A stretch of 64,000 nucleotides of DNA, from contig JAJKFH010000115.1 in assembly GCA_023333565.1 (NCBI GenBank), positions 3,348,001 to 3,412,000 on the forward strand, read 5' to 3'. The notes below the pieces were generated by a model. It made no database searches. It had not been told where the DNA came from and was given only the letters and a program-made list of their open reading frames with translations. The position numbers and the translations under genes were made by a program. Below, piece after piece: positions 1 through 10,250 of this stretch. The stretch comes from Puffinus mauretanicus. Its lineage: Eukaryota; Chordata; Aves; Procellariiformes; Procellariidae. The first letter of the stretch is position 1. Every line of letters begins with the position of its first letter.

Positions 1-224
1 TCCATGAACCCGTGCTGGCTGGGCCTGATCCCCTGGTTGTCCCGGACATGGCTCGTGAGCGCCCTCAAAACGAACTGCTCCATAATCTTCCCCAGCACCA
101 AGGTCAGGCTGACCTTCCGGCCCTTCTTATAGATGGGCATCACATTGGCAAACCTCCCGTTGTCCGGGACCTCCCCAGTTAACCAGGACTGTTGGTAAAC
201 GATGGAGAGCGGGTTGGCAAGCTC
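1..224 (-). mobile_element. CR1 LINE fragment (reverse transcriptase part), cut by window edge
   Basis: Read on the minus strand from about position 180 down to 2, one frame stays open for about 59 codons. It carries typical CR1 ORF2 reverse transcriptase text: ANVMPIYKKG, then VSLTLVLGKIMEQ, then RDNQGIRPSQHGFM. In CR1 proteins the KKG motif is normally followed by a short EDPGNYRP-like stretch before VSLT. Here those residues are missing, which fits a 24-bp in-frame deletion near position 113. The match fades at about 224 (5' truncation), and the 3' part lies left of the window. It is a dead fragment: no start codon and no complete domain. The family assignment is from recognition of conserved protein motifs, not from a search. 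Confidence 0.85.
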
Positions 225-1848
225 CTAATGCCAAAGGTCTACAAGGTAAGAAGAAAAAGATATAGATTAAAGTACAACAGTAACATACTAATGGTGAGAT
301 TTATATGTGATAAAGAGATGCAAACTAGAAGGAGCAAAGGAACCACACAGAGGTCCTTAGGCATATGTAATTTGCAGGGAGAGGCCAGAGGATGGGAAAC
401 TGGCATAACTTTGAAGTTTCACACTTGCTGGATGCCTTAAAAAGCGTAAAGCTTAATGGATAGAAGGCTATGCTAATGCTAAGGGTACTAATATATGTGT
501 GTACATATATATATGTGGTTTCTTTGCTCCTTCTAGTTTACATCTTTTTATTACTGCATTATATATGCGGAATATTTTTTTTATATATATATATATGATA
601 ATTTGTTTAAGAAAGCTCCTTGCATATAAAAAATGTATAAATTGATAAATAATTTGAATATTTATGTACCTTCACTTCAACAGTTTCTTCTTTTCTTTTC
701 TGGTATCTGTCTTAACTAGAAGCAGACCATGTATTTGGGTCATCTGATTGCTCATCCTGAATGTAGATAAGGTTGCAGAAGATTTTTTATTCTAATGCAC
801 TATCCAGATAAGAATTCTTTTTACACTGGGAAGGCAGCTGCAGTACAACCTCTCTAGGGAAAAATCCAAATTTTTATTTTCGCACTGGTGTCAGCCTCTT
901 TAAAGCCTGTAGAAAAAGTGTAAAAGTTTTCTTATAGTAACACATAGTTCTCAGACTACTATTTTCTAGACTAATGTGCTTTTTATTTTCCAAATTAAAA
1001 GTGACAATAGTTGTTACTGACAAAAAAGAGCAATAGAGGCAAATATTAAATAACTATTGCTAAGTCAAAAGATTGTAATATCTTTCAATGTTCAAAAGTG
1101 GGAAGATATAAAAATAAAATTTCATGAAGTAATGAGCCTTTAGGTGGAGCAGTGCTTCAGACGTTCAGATGAAAACATATTTTGAGTTGGCTAAACTCTG
1201 CTGACATAAGTATCAGTTTGTGCATGTGAATTAGATAGCACTTGCAGCTGTCACCAAATTATCTGTGTACTGAAAACACAAGAAAATTCTGGCTTTGCAG
1301 GAGTCAGCATGCAATAGCTGTAAAGCACAGTAAGCAATAGGAGCTGAATTTCATTCTCTGAGAAGGAAATACAAGTTTAATAAATTGCTATTGGCAGCAA
1401 ACAGCCCACTCTGGTAGAAATCTTTTTGCTGATATCGATGAGAGTTCAATCAGGCAATAGAGTTGCCATATGGGGAAATTTCCACAAAATCTTACTAGTT
1501 TTACTGCCATCATGCAATTGCTAGAAAGACTATTCAGTCTCCTGGGTTTTACTTTCAATTTTTAAATGGGGAAAGACAAGATTCATGCCACATGATCAGC
1601 TCTAACGTGTCCATGAACCATTATAGCAACTGTGTCTATCCTTCAGATTCAAACATGTGCAGCAATTAAAGTTATTAGTGTTATTGAAACAATGTGGAAG
1701 CTGGACTTAAGTACATTAACATTGAGGAAGAAGATTCACTTCTTGCTGGAAAATGTTTATACTTATTTGTGATTGCTTGTTCTTACTTTACACATTTTGC
1801 CTTTTATTTGAGATGGTGAACTTTACAAACATGATGCATCTTAACCAC
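225..1848. other. AT-rich non-genic stretch
   Basis: I see no gene or recognisable transposon here. It contains short TA/TG-rich simple sequence at 484-520 and 568-596. Open frames are short and lack any family resemblance; the one at 192-440 begins inside the CR1 remnant. Confidence 0.6.
568..596. repeat. (TA)n microsatellite with T-run
   Basis: A run of T followed by about ten TA dinucleotides. Simple sequence, no function inferred. Confidence 0.8.
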
Positions 1849-2411
1849 TGTCAGGGTGCAGCAAGGGCTGGCTGCCCCCTGGGGGACAGGGACTTTGGAG
1901 CCCAGGGTGACCTCAGGGAACCCAGTGCTCTCACTGACAGGTACCATCTCTCAGGGTCTGACCACAATGGATAGAGCTGGGTGCTGTAACGGGGTCTATC
2001 AACAGCCTCGGACATGGCAAGTGACCTACCAGGGCCAGGATCCATCAAGCAGCGGGAGACCAGGACAGGGCTGGAGACATAGCTGCAGCTGGGGTCCAAG
2101 ATCTATCCAGGGGAAAGAGACTTCTCACCTACACTGCTCCAGGGTGGAGGAAGCTTGCCATTCCTATCCCAAAACTAGGCAGCATTTGCTAAGAAGGGGT
2201 CATACAGATTGGTCAACTACTGGCAGGGATGGTATGGAGCAATTACAGTTACAATTAAGTTCCTCTGTTGTTCTTCCTTTCTCTGTTTTTACCTGGACAC
2301 TTGTTTTGAGTGTGAGAAGACTAGATAGTTGTGAAGAGAAGTTTATTTACAGTTTTTCAGTTTTTACAGTTTTTTCAGTATTTTTTTCAGTATTAAGGGT
2401 TTTTATTTACA
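1849..2411. repeat. GC-richer block, probable unclassified interspersed repeat
   Basis: Base composition changes sharply at about 1849, from AT-rich to GC-rich and purine/CAG-like text, and falls back into T-rich sequence after about 2260, ending near TTTATTTACA at 2402-2411. The block begins with TGTCAGGG and ends in CA, which would suit an LTR, but the five bases outside each end (ACCAC and GATGG) do not match, so there is no target duplication to support it. It holds the longest open frame in the window (1856-2419, 187 codons, plus strand), whose sequence resembles no family I know and whose C-terminal part is translated T-rich repeat. I read it as an old transposon or LTR piece, not a gene. 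Confidence 0.35.
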
Positions 2412-5400
2412 GATGGTAAGTGTACCATCACTCAAAATCAGAGCCTGTAGATTGTGGCAGAAGTGTCTGTAAATATGTAAAATAAATGAGGGATGAAGTG
2501 AGCATGAAGAACAACAGCCATCACTTCAAGACTATAGAGAATCTTGCAATGAACTTTTGCTTTATGAATTTAAACATCTTTGTCTAAGAAGAATACAGTA
2601 GGTTTAGCTACACGAGGAAATGTATTGACATGGGAGTATAATTTGAACTGTGCATAATCTACTGTAGAAGCAGATTAAACTAAATTGTAAATAAATATCC
2701 TTGTCCTTGAGAAAGCATGCTCACATTGGGAATTGTATTGCAACACTAATATCACTGATTGGATATTGTTGATGTCATTGTTTAGGCTATACCTCAAGTA
2801 ACTACATTAGTGAATATCCTCATGTAGAAAAGCCCTTCATGTAGCACAGTTTAGGAAAGCAAATAAGCAGAACAAAAACAAAAGTAAGCCAAAATATAGC
2901 AGAAATAAACTTACAATGATATAGGATACTTGTTACATAGAGATCTTCTATGTTCTGGCCTGTTTGCTTTGCCAAGCAAACCAGACAACATATCACAGCA
3001 GCTGGCAAAGCACTGAGAAACTGGTATGTTAGCTCAGATCAATATTGTTCTGTGACTTGGTCAGCTTGGACTGTGGGCAGAATGAAATTTATATTCATAA
3101 ATATAAGCCCCTGTGGATATATACATTCAGTTGCATAAGTATTATTGTTGGTAGCAGTGAACTCAAGAACACAGGAAGGAGCAGAAAGCCCCACAAATGT
3201 TTAGAGAACTTTGCACAGAAATGTCTCCCACGCTCCTATTTTAAAGGTACAATTTTCTCCCTCACTCGTATTAGTCCCAGTATATGAAAGACAATGCAAA
3301 GGTGATAAATCCATAGTCTACTTGCTAGCATATTACTTCTTTTTTTGAAGTGTTTAGCACCTATGTGGGGTTTACATAATATTCAGTATTTACAGTAAAG
3401 AGTAAAATTACCAGGGCTGTGGTGTGAGGAGGAAGAAAGCTTCCCTGTTTTCTCCTCCGCTTCTCCATGTATATTCTGAATCCCACAGGATTTGTTTTGT
3501 GGGATTCTCCACTGCTGCTACATACACTACTGGAAAATGAATATACTCTCATACCTTCCAAATGTCATCTAGGTTGCAGGATGATGGTCAAGCAACTTGA
3601 AATAATTATTAATGTTTTTTAAGAGAAAATTATGAGATAGTAAAATATCAATGGATATCTATAAACAAAACCAAAACACAGGTGGCAGAAAAGGAGTGGA
3701 AGCTTTATATTTGTCCAAAGTATATTATGCCACAAAAAATAAAAATTCTGAGATGAAGTTTCAAAGATTGTACCATTACATAAAATTGTAGACTTTGTGT
3801 TATAAATGAATCTCGATACATACACATATTGGGGGCAGGGGTGGGAAGGGGAGAAGAGAGAGAGAGAAATGAATGAGCAAGCACGTATAAAACTAAGCAA
3901 AGATTTTTTTTTTACATTTGAACTAAACTTTGGAGGACTTGTATGGTAATATCAGTGTCAATCAGCAGTAATCGATGGAGTTACTTTGGCATAAAATTGC
4001 TGCAAAATCAGAATGGAGCTCAAGGCGTTTACGGACCATTAATTTTTGAGAAAACAAGCATCTCCTCTTTAAGCATGAAATGTTTACCTGAAAGCTGTCT
4101 GAAATTTTGCCAACTATTTGATTCAACTTATTTAACATGCACTTTTTAAAAAGATACACCTACAGGACTCAAGCAGCTCTGACATTTTCTGCACAAGCAA
4201 GCTGCACTGCCTCTGCGGCGGAGGCAGGCTGAAATTGATACATCTCAGGAAGGACTGATCCTTTCAGAAGTGTCAGTGTTTCAGAGCCCCCACCTTCCTC
4301 ACCACTCACAGAGAAAACAGCATTTTCTCTTCTCTGTGCTATTTGCAGACTGCAAAAAAAAAAATTATGATATTACCAAAGTGACTTAGAGTAACACCCC
4401 AGATGGCTGGGGTCATTATATAAATAGAAAAACTGAGTGGGGCCTCTATCTGCATGAACTTAATGAAACCTCATGCTGCATTCACCTCAATTATTTTCAC
4501 AACAGAAATAAATCAGGCCAAGACTTGAGGAAAAATTTTTGAGGCCTGCCAAGCTTCTAATGAAAGTTACTTCTTTATGCCTCTGAGTCGGTCTATGTTT
4601 TTTGTTCTTAAAGCAACGCGTGAAAGTGCATCAAGTCGGCAGCTTTTTTAGGCTCGTTTTTAATCTTTCCTTTGAGATTCTCTTTGTCCGCAGAAACTTA
4701 CGGACTCCTCTCTTGGGGCCTTACATTTACTTGTAAGAACATGTTTTACAGGCATTCTGCAACCTGGATAGGAGGAACACTTTTCCCTTCCTGCAGCCAT
4801 TGCAAATGGCGAACTAAAGAGACTGGCATCGAAGCTATGAGCTGGATGATAAGATCTTATTTACATAACAAGTAGAAAAGTATTACAAAGACATAGAAGA
4901 AAGTTTTAAATATTTAGTATTCTCATTGATCATTCTCAGTGTAATTTTTGTATTACAAAGGCTTTTACATACCATTTTTCAACACTGAAAAACACTTTCA
5001 CAGCTACCCTGAAAGTCACTCATACTACCTAATTAGATAGAATTCAATGTTTACCTTAATGTCTAAACAGACATAGTAGGGGAGAAGAAAAAAAAACAAA
5101 GAACAAAGTGGTAAAATGACTGAATAAAACAACAGGTAAAAAATATACAGAATAACAGGTCTTAGAACTGCTGACATCTTACCATAGTGTCCTACCAACT
5201 ACTCTTTCAATACAACTTTAATATAATGCCATTAATATCTTTCTACACTGACCCATACTTACTTTTCTATTTACCTTAGCATCCTCTGTAGTTTCCTAAC
5301 TAATTCAAAGAGCAATGATGACCTTCTGCATTTACACAAATAAAAATTGAATCATTTTAAAGTTGACCAAAATCAGAGCAGATTCAAATCTGGGTGCTTT

Positions 5401-5552
5401 TTTTTCCATCAAGGAGATATTTTTTTTTATTTTTCTAAACTGCCAGTAGAAATCCAGGTGTGGTAAACAATGAAAAACTAGAAAACACTTCTGAGTTACA
5501 TTTTCAGATTATATGTATGTGTTAGTAGCAACAGTGTAGCTAAAGGTGATTG
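2412..5552. other. AT-rich non-genic stretch
   Basis: No gene or clear transposon seen. A T-run lies at 3905-3914. Segment 4150-4720 is somewhat richer in GC and CpG than its flanks and is the only part here that looks as if it might be constrained non-coding sequence, but that is a guess from composition. Confidence 0.55.
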
Positions 5553-5668
5553 AAAAGACGTGGTGCTTAGGGACATGGTTTAGTGGTGGACTTGGCAGTG
5601 TTAGGTTTACGGTTGGGCTCAATGGTCTTAAAGGTCTTTTCCAACCTAATGATTCTATGACTCTATGA
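5553..5668 (+). mobile_element. CR1 3' terminal fragment
   Basis: The stretch reads like the 3' end of an avian CR1 subfamily: GGTGCTTAGGGACATGG, then GTTGG..TCAATGGTCTTAAAGG, CTTTTCCAACCTAATG, and finally two copies of the 8-bp terminal repeat of CR1 (ATTCTATG 5652-5659, ACTCTATG 5660-5667). The terminal octamer repeat gives the plus-strand orientation. Only about 115 bp remain, a strongly 5'-truncated copy as is usual for CR1. A SINE that borrowed a CR1 tail is the main alternative. Confidence 0.8.
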
Positions 5669-6484
5669 AAATGTCCCTGTGTCTTTTAAAGGCTTACGGT
5701 TACAAAAGGGGTCCAGCTAGCTTGCTTTCAGTATTTCAGAATATTATTTTTTAGGGACATACATTTTTCAAAACAAAAGGCTAAAAGGATGGATAGTGCT
5801 TACCTTATCAAGGGGTCAAGTTTTATGCAGCTAGTGAATGGCTGTAAATTAGGACAAGAGAAAATTTGGACCTTTATGTAAGCTGTGGCAGACACATGCT
5901 GTTGCTACTGTCCCTGAGGCTTTTGAAATAAAAACCTGTGTAAATAGTTGTAAATGCTTCTAATAAAGTATGAAATATCCATTGTTGCATCCATATTCCT
6001 GAAGACCAGTTGAATCCCTTACTCTGTGTGTTCCTGCACACCCTGCTCTACTGCAGTATTAGCCTCTGACACTATCTCCTGTTGCTATATTTTTCGAGCA
6101 ACAATTTTCTTTGTTTTTGGAAACAAAGCCTGGCCATGACAAGCCCAGCTGTTTTTGAAGATGACTCCATTTAGTCAGTAACTTGTTGCATCTGTTTTGA
6201 TTTGTTTGTTAAAACTGGAGATAGTACCAGTCTGGGTTTTTGTTCTGGAAGCCATCCTAGTGCTTACTGCAATACATCACAAAACTGGATATAGATTTTT
6301 ATACCTACTGTCAATTTGGGTAAGAATTGAGCAATTCTTAGATTTCCTATTTCCCTATTGTTTTCTGGGCTATTGACTTTTTAATGATTGATAGCTCTAT
6401 TGCAGAATTTTTTTGGGCCTTTCCTCACACTTTTTTTTTTATGCTTTCTGGGTACACCTTCTTTCCATCATCTTAAAGGCCTTT

Positions 6485-6502
6485 CCCCCCCCCCCCCCCC
6501 CA
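6485..6502. repeat. poly(C) tract, 18 bases
   Basis: Eighteen consecutive C in an otherwise AT-rich region, preceded by a T/C-rich run. The minus strand is an uninterrupted G18 run, able in principle to form G-quadruplex structure. Confidence 0.9.
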
Positions 6503-6610
6503 ATTACTGCCAAGTTAATTCCTCTTATAATCTGATGTAATAAAATTGATTTTGACAGGTAATTTTTTTTCCCCATAATTCTAAATATAATATAAAACCT
6601 TAAATGTATG

Positions 6611-6670
6611 TTTAGATATTGTGTAAAATCCTTGGATTGTTTTAGATATTGTGTAAAATCCTTAGACTGC
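6611..6670. repeat. 30-bp tandem duplication (2 copies)
   Basis: The unit starting TTTAGATATTGTGTAAAATC is present at 6611-6640 and again at 6641-6670. The two copies differ at only a few positions in the last third. A simple local duplication. Confidence 0.9.
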
Positions 6671-6721
6671 TGTCATAGGAGCAAATATAGCTTGAATTGT
6701 GAACGCTAACAGGTGGCAGAT

Positions 6722-6740
6722 AATTGTGTGTGTGTGTGTG
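6722..6740. repeat. (GT)n microsatellite
   Basis: About eight GT dinucleotides in a row. Simple sequence. Confidence 0.85.
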
Positions 6741-7556
6741 GTTCTGGGAAGGGCAGATGTCCAAATCTGATCATCTGAACTCTCAAGCAGAAGCCTGCTG
6801 CTTGCTAGCTGCAACCAGTATGGGTTTGTTGTAAATTTTGATAGCGACTGGTTTAAACAAAAGCAGTACATCCTGAATCTTCCACTTAATAAACAGGCAT
6901 GAAACAGAAGCACTGAATAGGTGCCTGATCAGGCACTGTGCTTCTGCACCTAGACTTTTGGTTGAAAAACTGAGGGCCTGAAAAGAAAAGGAGTCCAAAA
7001 AGTAGAACTGATCCTGAAAAGAACAAGATGGAGATTCTGGCTGGAGGGAAGATCCTGGAAGAGGAAGAAGATGGTAGAGATGTGAGAGCTGTGTGGAGAT
7101 GAAAGCTGAGAGATACAAACCCCAGTATCGAGATCCATTATGGGTTGATTTCTTCACCTGTCCTGAAATTCATGAGTTTCCACCTCAAAAAAAATCACAT
7201 CAAAGATGATCACACTGATACATCCTTGAACTGTTAATTTTTTTAAAAAATAAAGATAAGGACTCACTGGCTTTCACTTCTTTCACTGCTAGAAAACAAA
7301 TTTGGATCTGTAAGAAATGAAGCATGATTGCCATATGATGGCTACTCATTATCCTGCAGGATATGATACAATGATCTCAGCACAATGAATAGACTGAGCT
7401 GTTTCACAAAGTTTACAGTTCACAATGTTTCTCCATTGACTAACGTATTTGATTTATTAGTGCTCTTGTCAGTCATAAAAAGTACACACACACAAAAAAG
7501 TTTAAAGATAAGCATAAATGTCTGAAAATCTTTGAAAGAGCATCCTTCATTATTAC

Positions 7557-8109
7557 AGAATCATAGAATCATAGAATGGTTTGGGTTGGAAGGGACATTT
7601 AAAGATCATCTAGTCCAACCCCTCCTGCCATGGACAAGGACATCTTTCACTAGATCAGGTTGCTCAAAGCCCCATCCAGACCTTGAACACATCCAGTGAT
7701 GGGGCATCCATAACTTCTCTGGGCAACCTGCTCCAGTGTCTCACCACCCTCATCGTAAAAAATTTCTTCCTTATGTCCAATCTAAATCTACTCTCTTTCA
7801 GTTTAAAATCGTTGCCCCTTGTCCTGTCACTACAGTCTTTTGTAAAAAGTCTTTCTCGTTCTTTCTTATAAGCACCCTTTATATATTGAAAGGTGACAAT
7901 AAGGTGTACCTGGAGCCTTGTCTTCTCCAGCCTGAACATCCCCAACTCTCTCAGCCTCTCCTCACAGGGGAGATGTTCCAGCCCCCTGATAATCTCCATG
8001 GCTCTCCTTTGGACACGCTTGAGCAGGTCCATGTCTGTCTTATGCTGGGGGCCCCAGAGCTGAAGACAGTACTCCAGGTGGGGTCTCATGAGAGCAGAGT
8101 AGAGGGGGA
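7557..8109 (-). mobile_element. CR1 LINE, 3' segment (end of ORF2 and 3' UTR)
   Basis: This is the 3' part of a minus-strand CR1. The 3' end lies at 7557, marked by about 2.5 copies of the CR1 terminal octamer (CATAGAAT on the plus strand at 7562-7569 and 7570-7577). Next comes the very typical 3' UTR text (plus strand GGTTTGGGTTGGAAGGGACA and CTAGTCCAACCCC). Upstream on the minus strand, 8089-7664 is an open frame with the C-terminal end of the CR1 reverse transcriptase protein: MRPHLEYC, LLKRVQRRAMEII, LRELGMFRLEKTRL and FRLDIRKKFFTMRVVRHW. The element is interrupted at 8109/8110 by an LTR and continues at 8606. Non-LTR retrotransposons of this family move by target-primed reverse transcription; this copy is dead. 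Confidence 0.95.
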
Positions 8110-8605
8110 TGTCCTGGTTCTGGCTGGGACAGAGTTAACTTTCTTCCCAGTAGCTTGGGGGGTGTGCTGTGTTTTGGGTTTGGTGTGAAAGGAGCGTTGA
8201 TGGCCCATTGATGCTTTGGTTGTTGCTGGATGGTGCTTGCACTGGGGGGAGCACATCCGGGGTGGTGGACCCAGCTGGCCAATGGGGTATTCTATACCAT
8301 GTGTCATCATGCTCACTGTAAAAACGAGGTGTGGGGGGGCTAACCCTTGTTCGTGACACGCAGTTGGCCGTCGGTGAGCAGTTGCATTGTGCATCATCTG
8401 CTTTGTATATTCTGTTATTGCTGTTGTTCTCATTGTTATTATTACTGTTCTACTTCATTTTATTTCAATAATTAAACTCTTTTTATCTCAACCCGGGAGT
8501 TTTCCTACTTGTGCCCTCCTGATTCTCTCCCCCATCCCACCAGAGGCGGGGTGTGCTCAAGCAGCTGCGTGGGGTTTATTTGCTGGCTGGGGTTAAACCA
8601 CGACA
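8110..8605 (+). mobile_element. Solo LTR, ERVL-like avian endogenous retrovirus, nested in CR1
   Basis: The element runs from TGTCCTGG to CCACGACA, so it has the retroviral TG...CA ends. A 5-bp target duplication flanks it: GGGGA at 8105-8109 and GGAGA at 8606-8610, one mismatch. Removing LTR plus one duplicate restores continuous CR1 text, which confirms the boundaries. A polyadenylation-type signal ATTAAA (8471-8476), followed by CTCTTTTTATCTCAACCC, gives the plus orientation. The TATA position reads TGTAAAAA (8318-8325), so the promoter is probably damaged. Compared with the sister copy at 15845-16405 it lacks about 60 bp near 8242. There are no internal retroviral genes, so it is a solo LTR left by recombination between LTRs. 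The 5-bp duplication is typical of class III (ERVL) elements. Confidence 0.9.
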
Positions 8606-10250
8606 GGAGAGAATCACCTCCTTCGACCTGCTGGCCACGCTTCATTTTATGCAGCCCAGGATACGGTTGGCTTTCCAGGCTGCAAGCGCACATTGCTGGG
8701 TCATGTCCAATTTTTCATCCACCAGTATCCCCAATTCCTTCTCCACAGGGCTGCTCTCAATCCCTTCATCCCCCAGTCTGTAGTGAAACTGGGGATTACC
8801 CCAACCCAGGTACAGGACCTTGCACTTGGCCTTGTTGAACCTCATGAGATTCACACAGGCCTACTCCTCAAGCCTGTCAAGGTCCCTCTGGATGGCATCC
8901 CTTCTCACTAGTGTATAAACTGCACCACTTGGCTTGGTGTCATCTGCAAACTTGCCAAGGGTGCACTCAATCCCACTGTCTGTATCGTTAATGAAGACAT
9001 TAAATAGTACTTGTCCCAATACGGACCCTTCAGGGACACCACTCATTACTGGTTTCCAGTTGGACATTGAGCCCATTGACTGTAACTCTTTGGACATGGC
9101 CATCCAGCCAATTCCTTATCCATCTAACAGTCCATCCACCAAACCTATATGTCTCCAATTTAGAGGCAAATGTGTTGTGGGTCACCGTGTCAAAGGCCTT
9201 ACAAGAAGTCCAGGTAGATGACATCTGTAACTCTTCCCTTGTCCAATGATGCAGTCAGTCCATCGTAGAAGACCACTAGGTTGGTCAGGCAAGACTTGCC
9301 CTTGGTGAAGCCATGTTGGCTGTCTCTAATCACCTCCTCTTTCAGGAGGACCTGTTTCATGATCTTGCTGGGCATGGAGGTGAGGCTGACTGGACCCAGG
9401 GTCCATTCTAGCTTTTTAAAAATGGGTGTGATATTTCCTTTTTTTTCCATTCACTGGGGACATCACCCAACTACCATAACTTTTCAAATAAGGTGGAGAG
9501 TAGCTTGGCAACTACACCAGCCAATTCCCTCAGGACCCTGGAATGCATCTCATCAGGTCCCATGGACATTCAGATTCCTCAGGTGGTCTCAAACCTGATC
9601 TTCTCCTATGATGGGAGGGACTTCATTCCTCCAGCCCCTGCCCTGAGGTTCAGGGGCTTGGAAGATGTGGAAGAGAGATTACCTTTGAAAATTGAGGCAA
9701 AAAACTTGTTGAGTACCTCTGCCTTCTCCATGTTGGTTGTCACCAGCTTTCCCATCTTATCTACCAAGGGGGGTGCATTTTTAATATTCCTTTTCTGGCC
9801 AACGTGCTTCTAAAAACCCCTATTACCTCTTTGTATCCTTTCCCAAATTCAGCTCCTACTGTGCCTTAGCTTTCCTGACCCCATCCCTACACATCTGGGC
9901 AACGTCCCTATATTCTTCCCAGGATATGCATCCCTGGTTCCACTGCCTGTGCATTTCCTTCTTACACTTTAGTTTGACCAGGAGGTCCTTACTGAGACAT
10001 GCTGGTCTCCTGCCTTCCTTGCCTGATTTCTTACACAAGGGAATCAATAGATCTTGTGCTCCAAGAATAATGTGCTTAAAGAGCTTCCAGCTCCTCACTG
10101 CTTCACACTCCTCAGAAAAGGAAAACCATTTCCTTTATCTTCCTATGTCAGATCCTTGGCAGGGCTGGCTCAAAAAAATTGTCCTATATCCACCTGGATT
10201 GCAGACTCAAGGGCACTAGCCAGGAACTTCATGATTCTGTTTCCAACTAG
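8606..10250 (-). mobile_element. CR1 LINE, 5' segment (reverse transcriptase core)
   Basis: This continues the CR1 whose 3' part is at 7557-8109. Minus-strand translation in several frames gives, in order: a KKxQWNQGCISWEEYRD-like region (9856-10098), [15 protein letters not shown] and [16 protein letters not shown] (9450-9199), KAFDTVTHN and [13 protein letters not shown] (9224-9030), [19 protein letters not shown] and the catalytic FADD box (8939-8950), then [15 protein letters not shown] and ILGCIK (8854-8642). The order matches a CR1 reverse transcriptase. The copy is broken: frame changes occur near 9200-9225 and 9030-9060, and an in-frame TGA follows ILGCIK at 8642. It is 5'-truncated at about 10250, so no endonuclease domain remains. 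Total length without the inserted LTR is about 2.2 kb. Confidence 0.93.
8606..10250 (-). pseudogene. Broken CR1 ORF2 reverse transcriptase
   Basis: The coding remains of the element above, listed separately because they are the only recognisable protein homology of any length in the window. The active-site aspartate pair of the polymerase (FADD box, 8939-8950) is still present, and so is the neighbouring GVPxGSVLG motif, although the usual Q is E here. Frameshifts, a premature TGA (8642-8644), the LTR insertion at 8110 and the missing N-terminal endonuclease make it non-functional. The last 142 codons or so of the protein are in 7664-8089. Confidence 0.9.

Larger units (their letters stand above)
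5669..7556. other. AT-rich non-genic stretch with simple repeats
   Basis: No gene seen. It contains an 18-base C run (6485-6502), a 30-bp tandem duplication (6611-6670) and a short (GT)n tract (6722-6740). Minus-strand open frames at 6662-7157 overlap each other in different frames and have no recognisable protein features. Confidence 0.55.

Noticed and set aside
7664..8089. 142-codon minus-strand frame that looks like a real protein gene
   Set aside because: It is the C-terminal end of CR1 ORF2, followed by CR1 3' UTR and terminal octamers, and cut upstream by an LTR.
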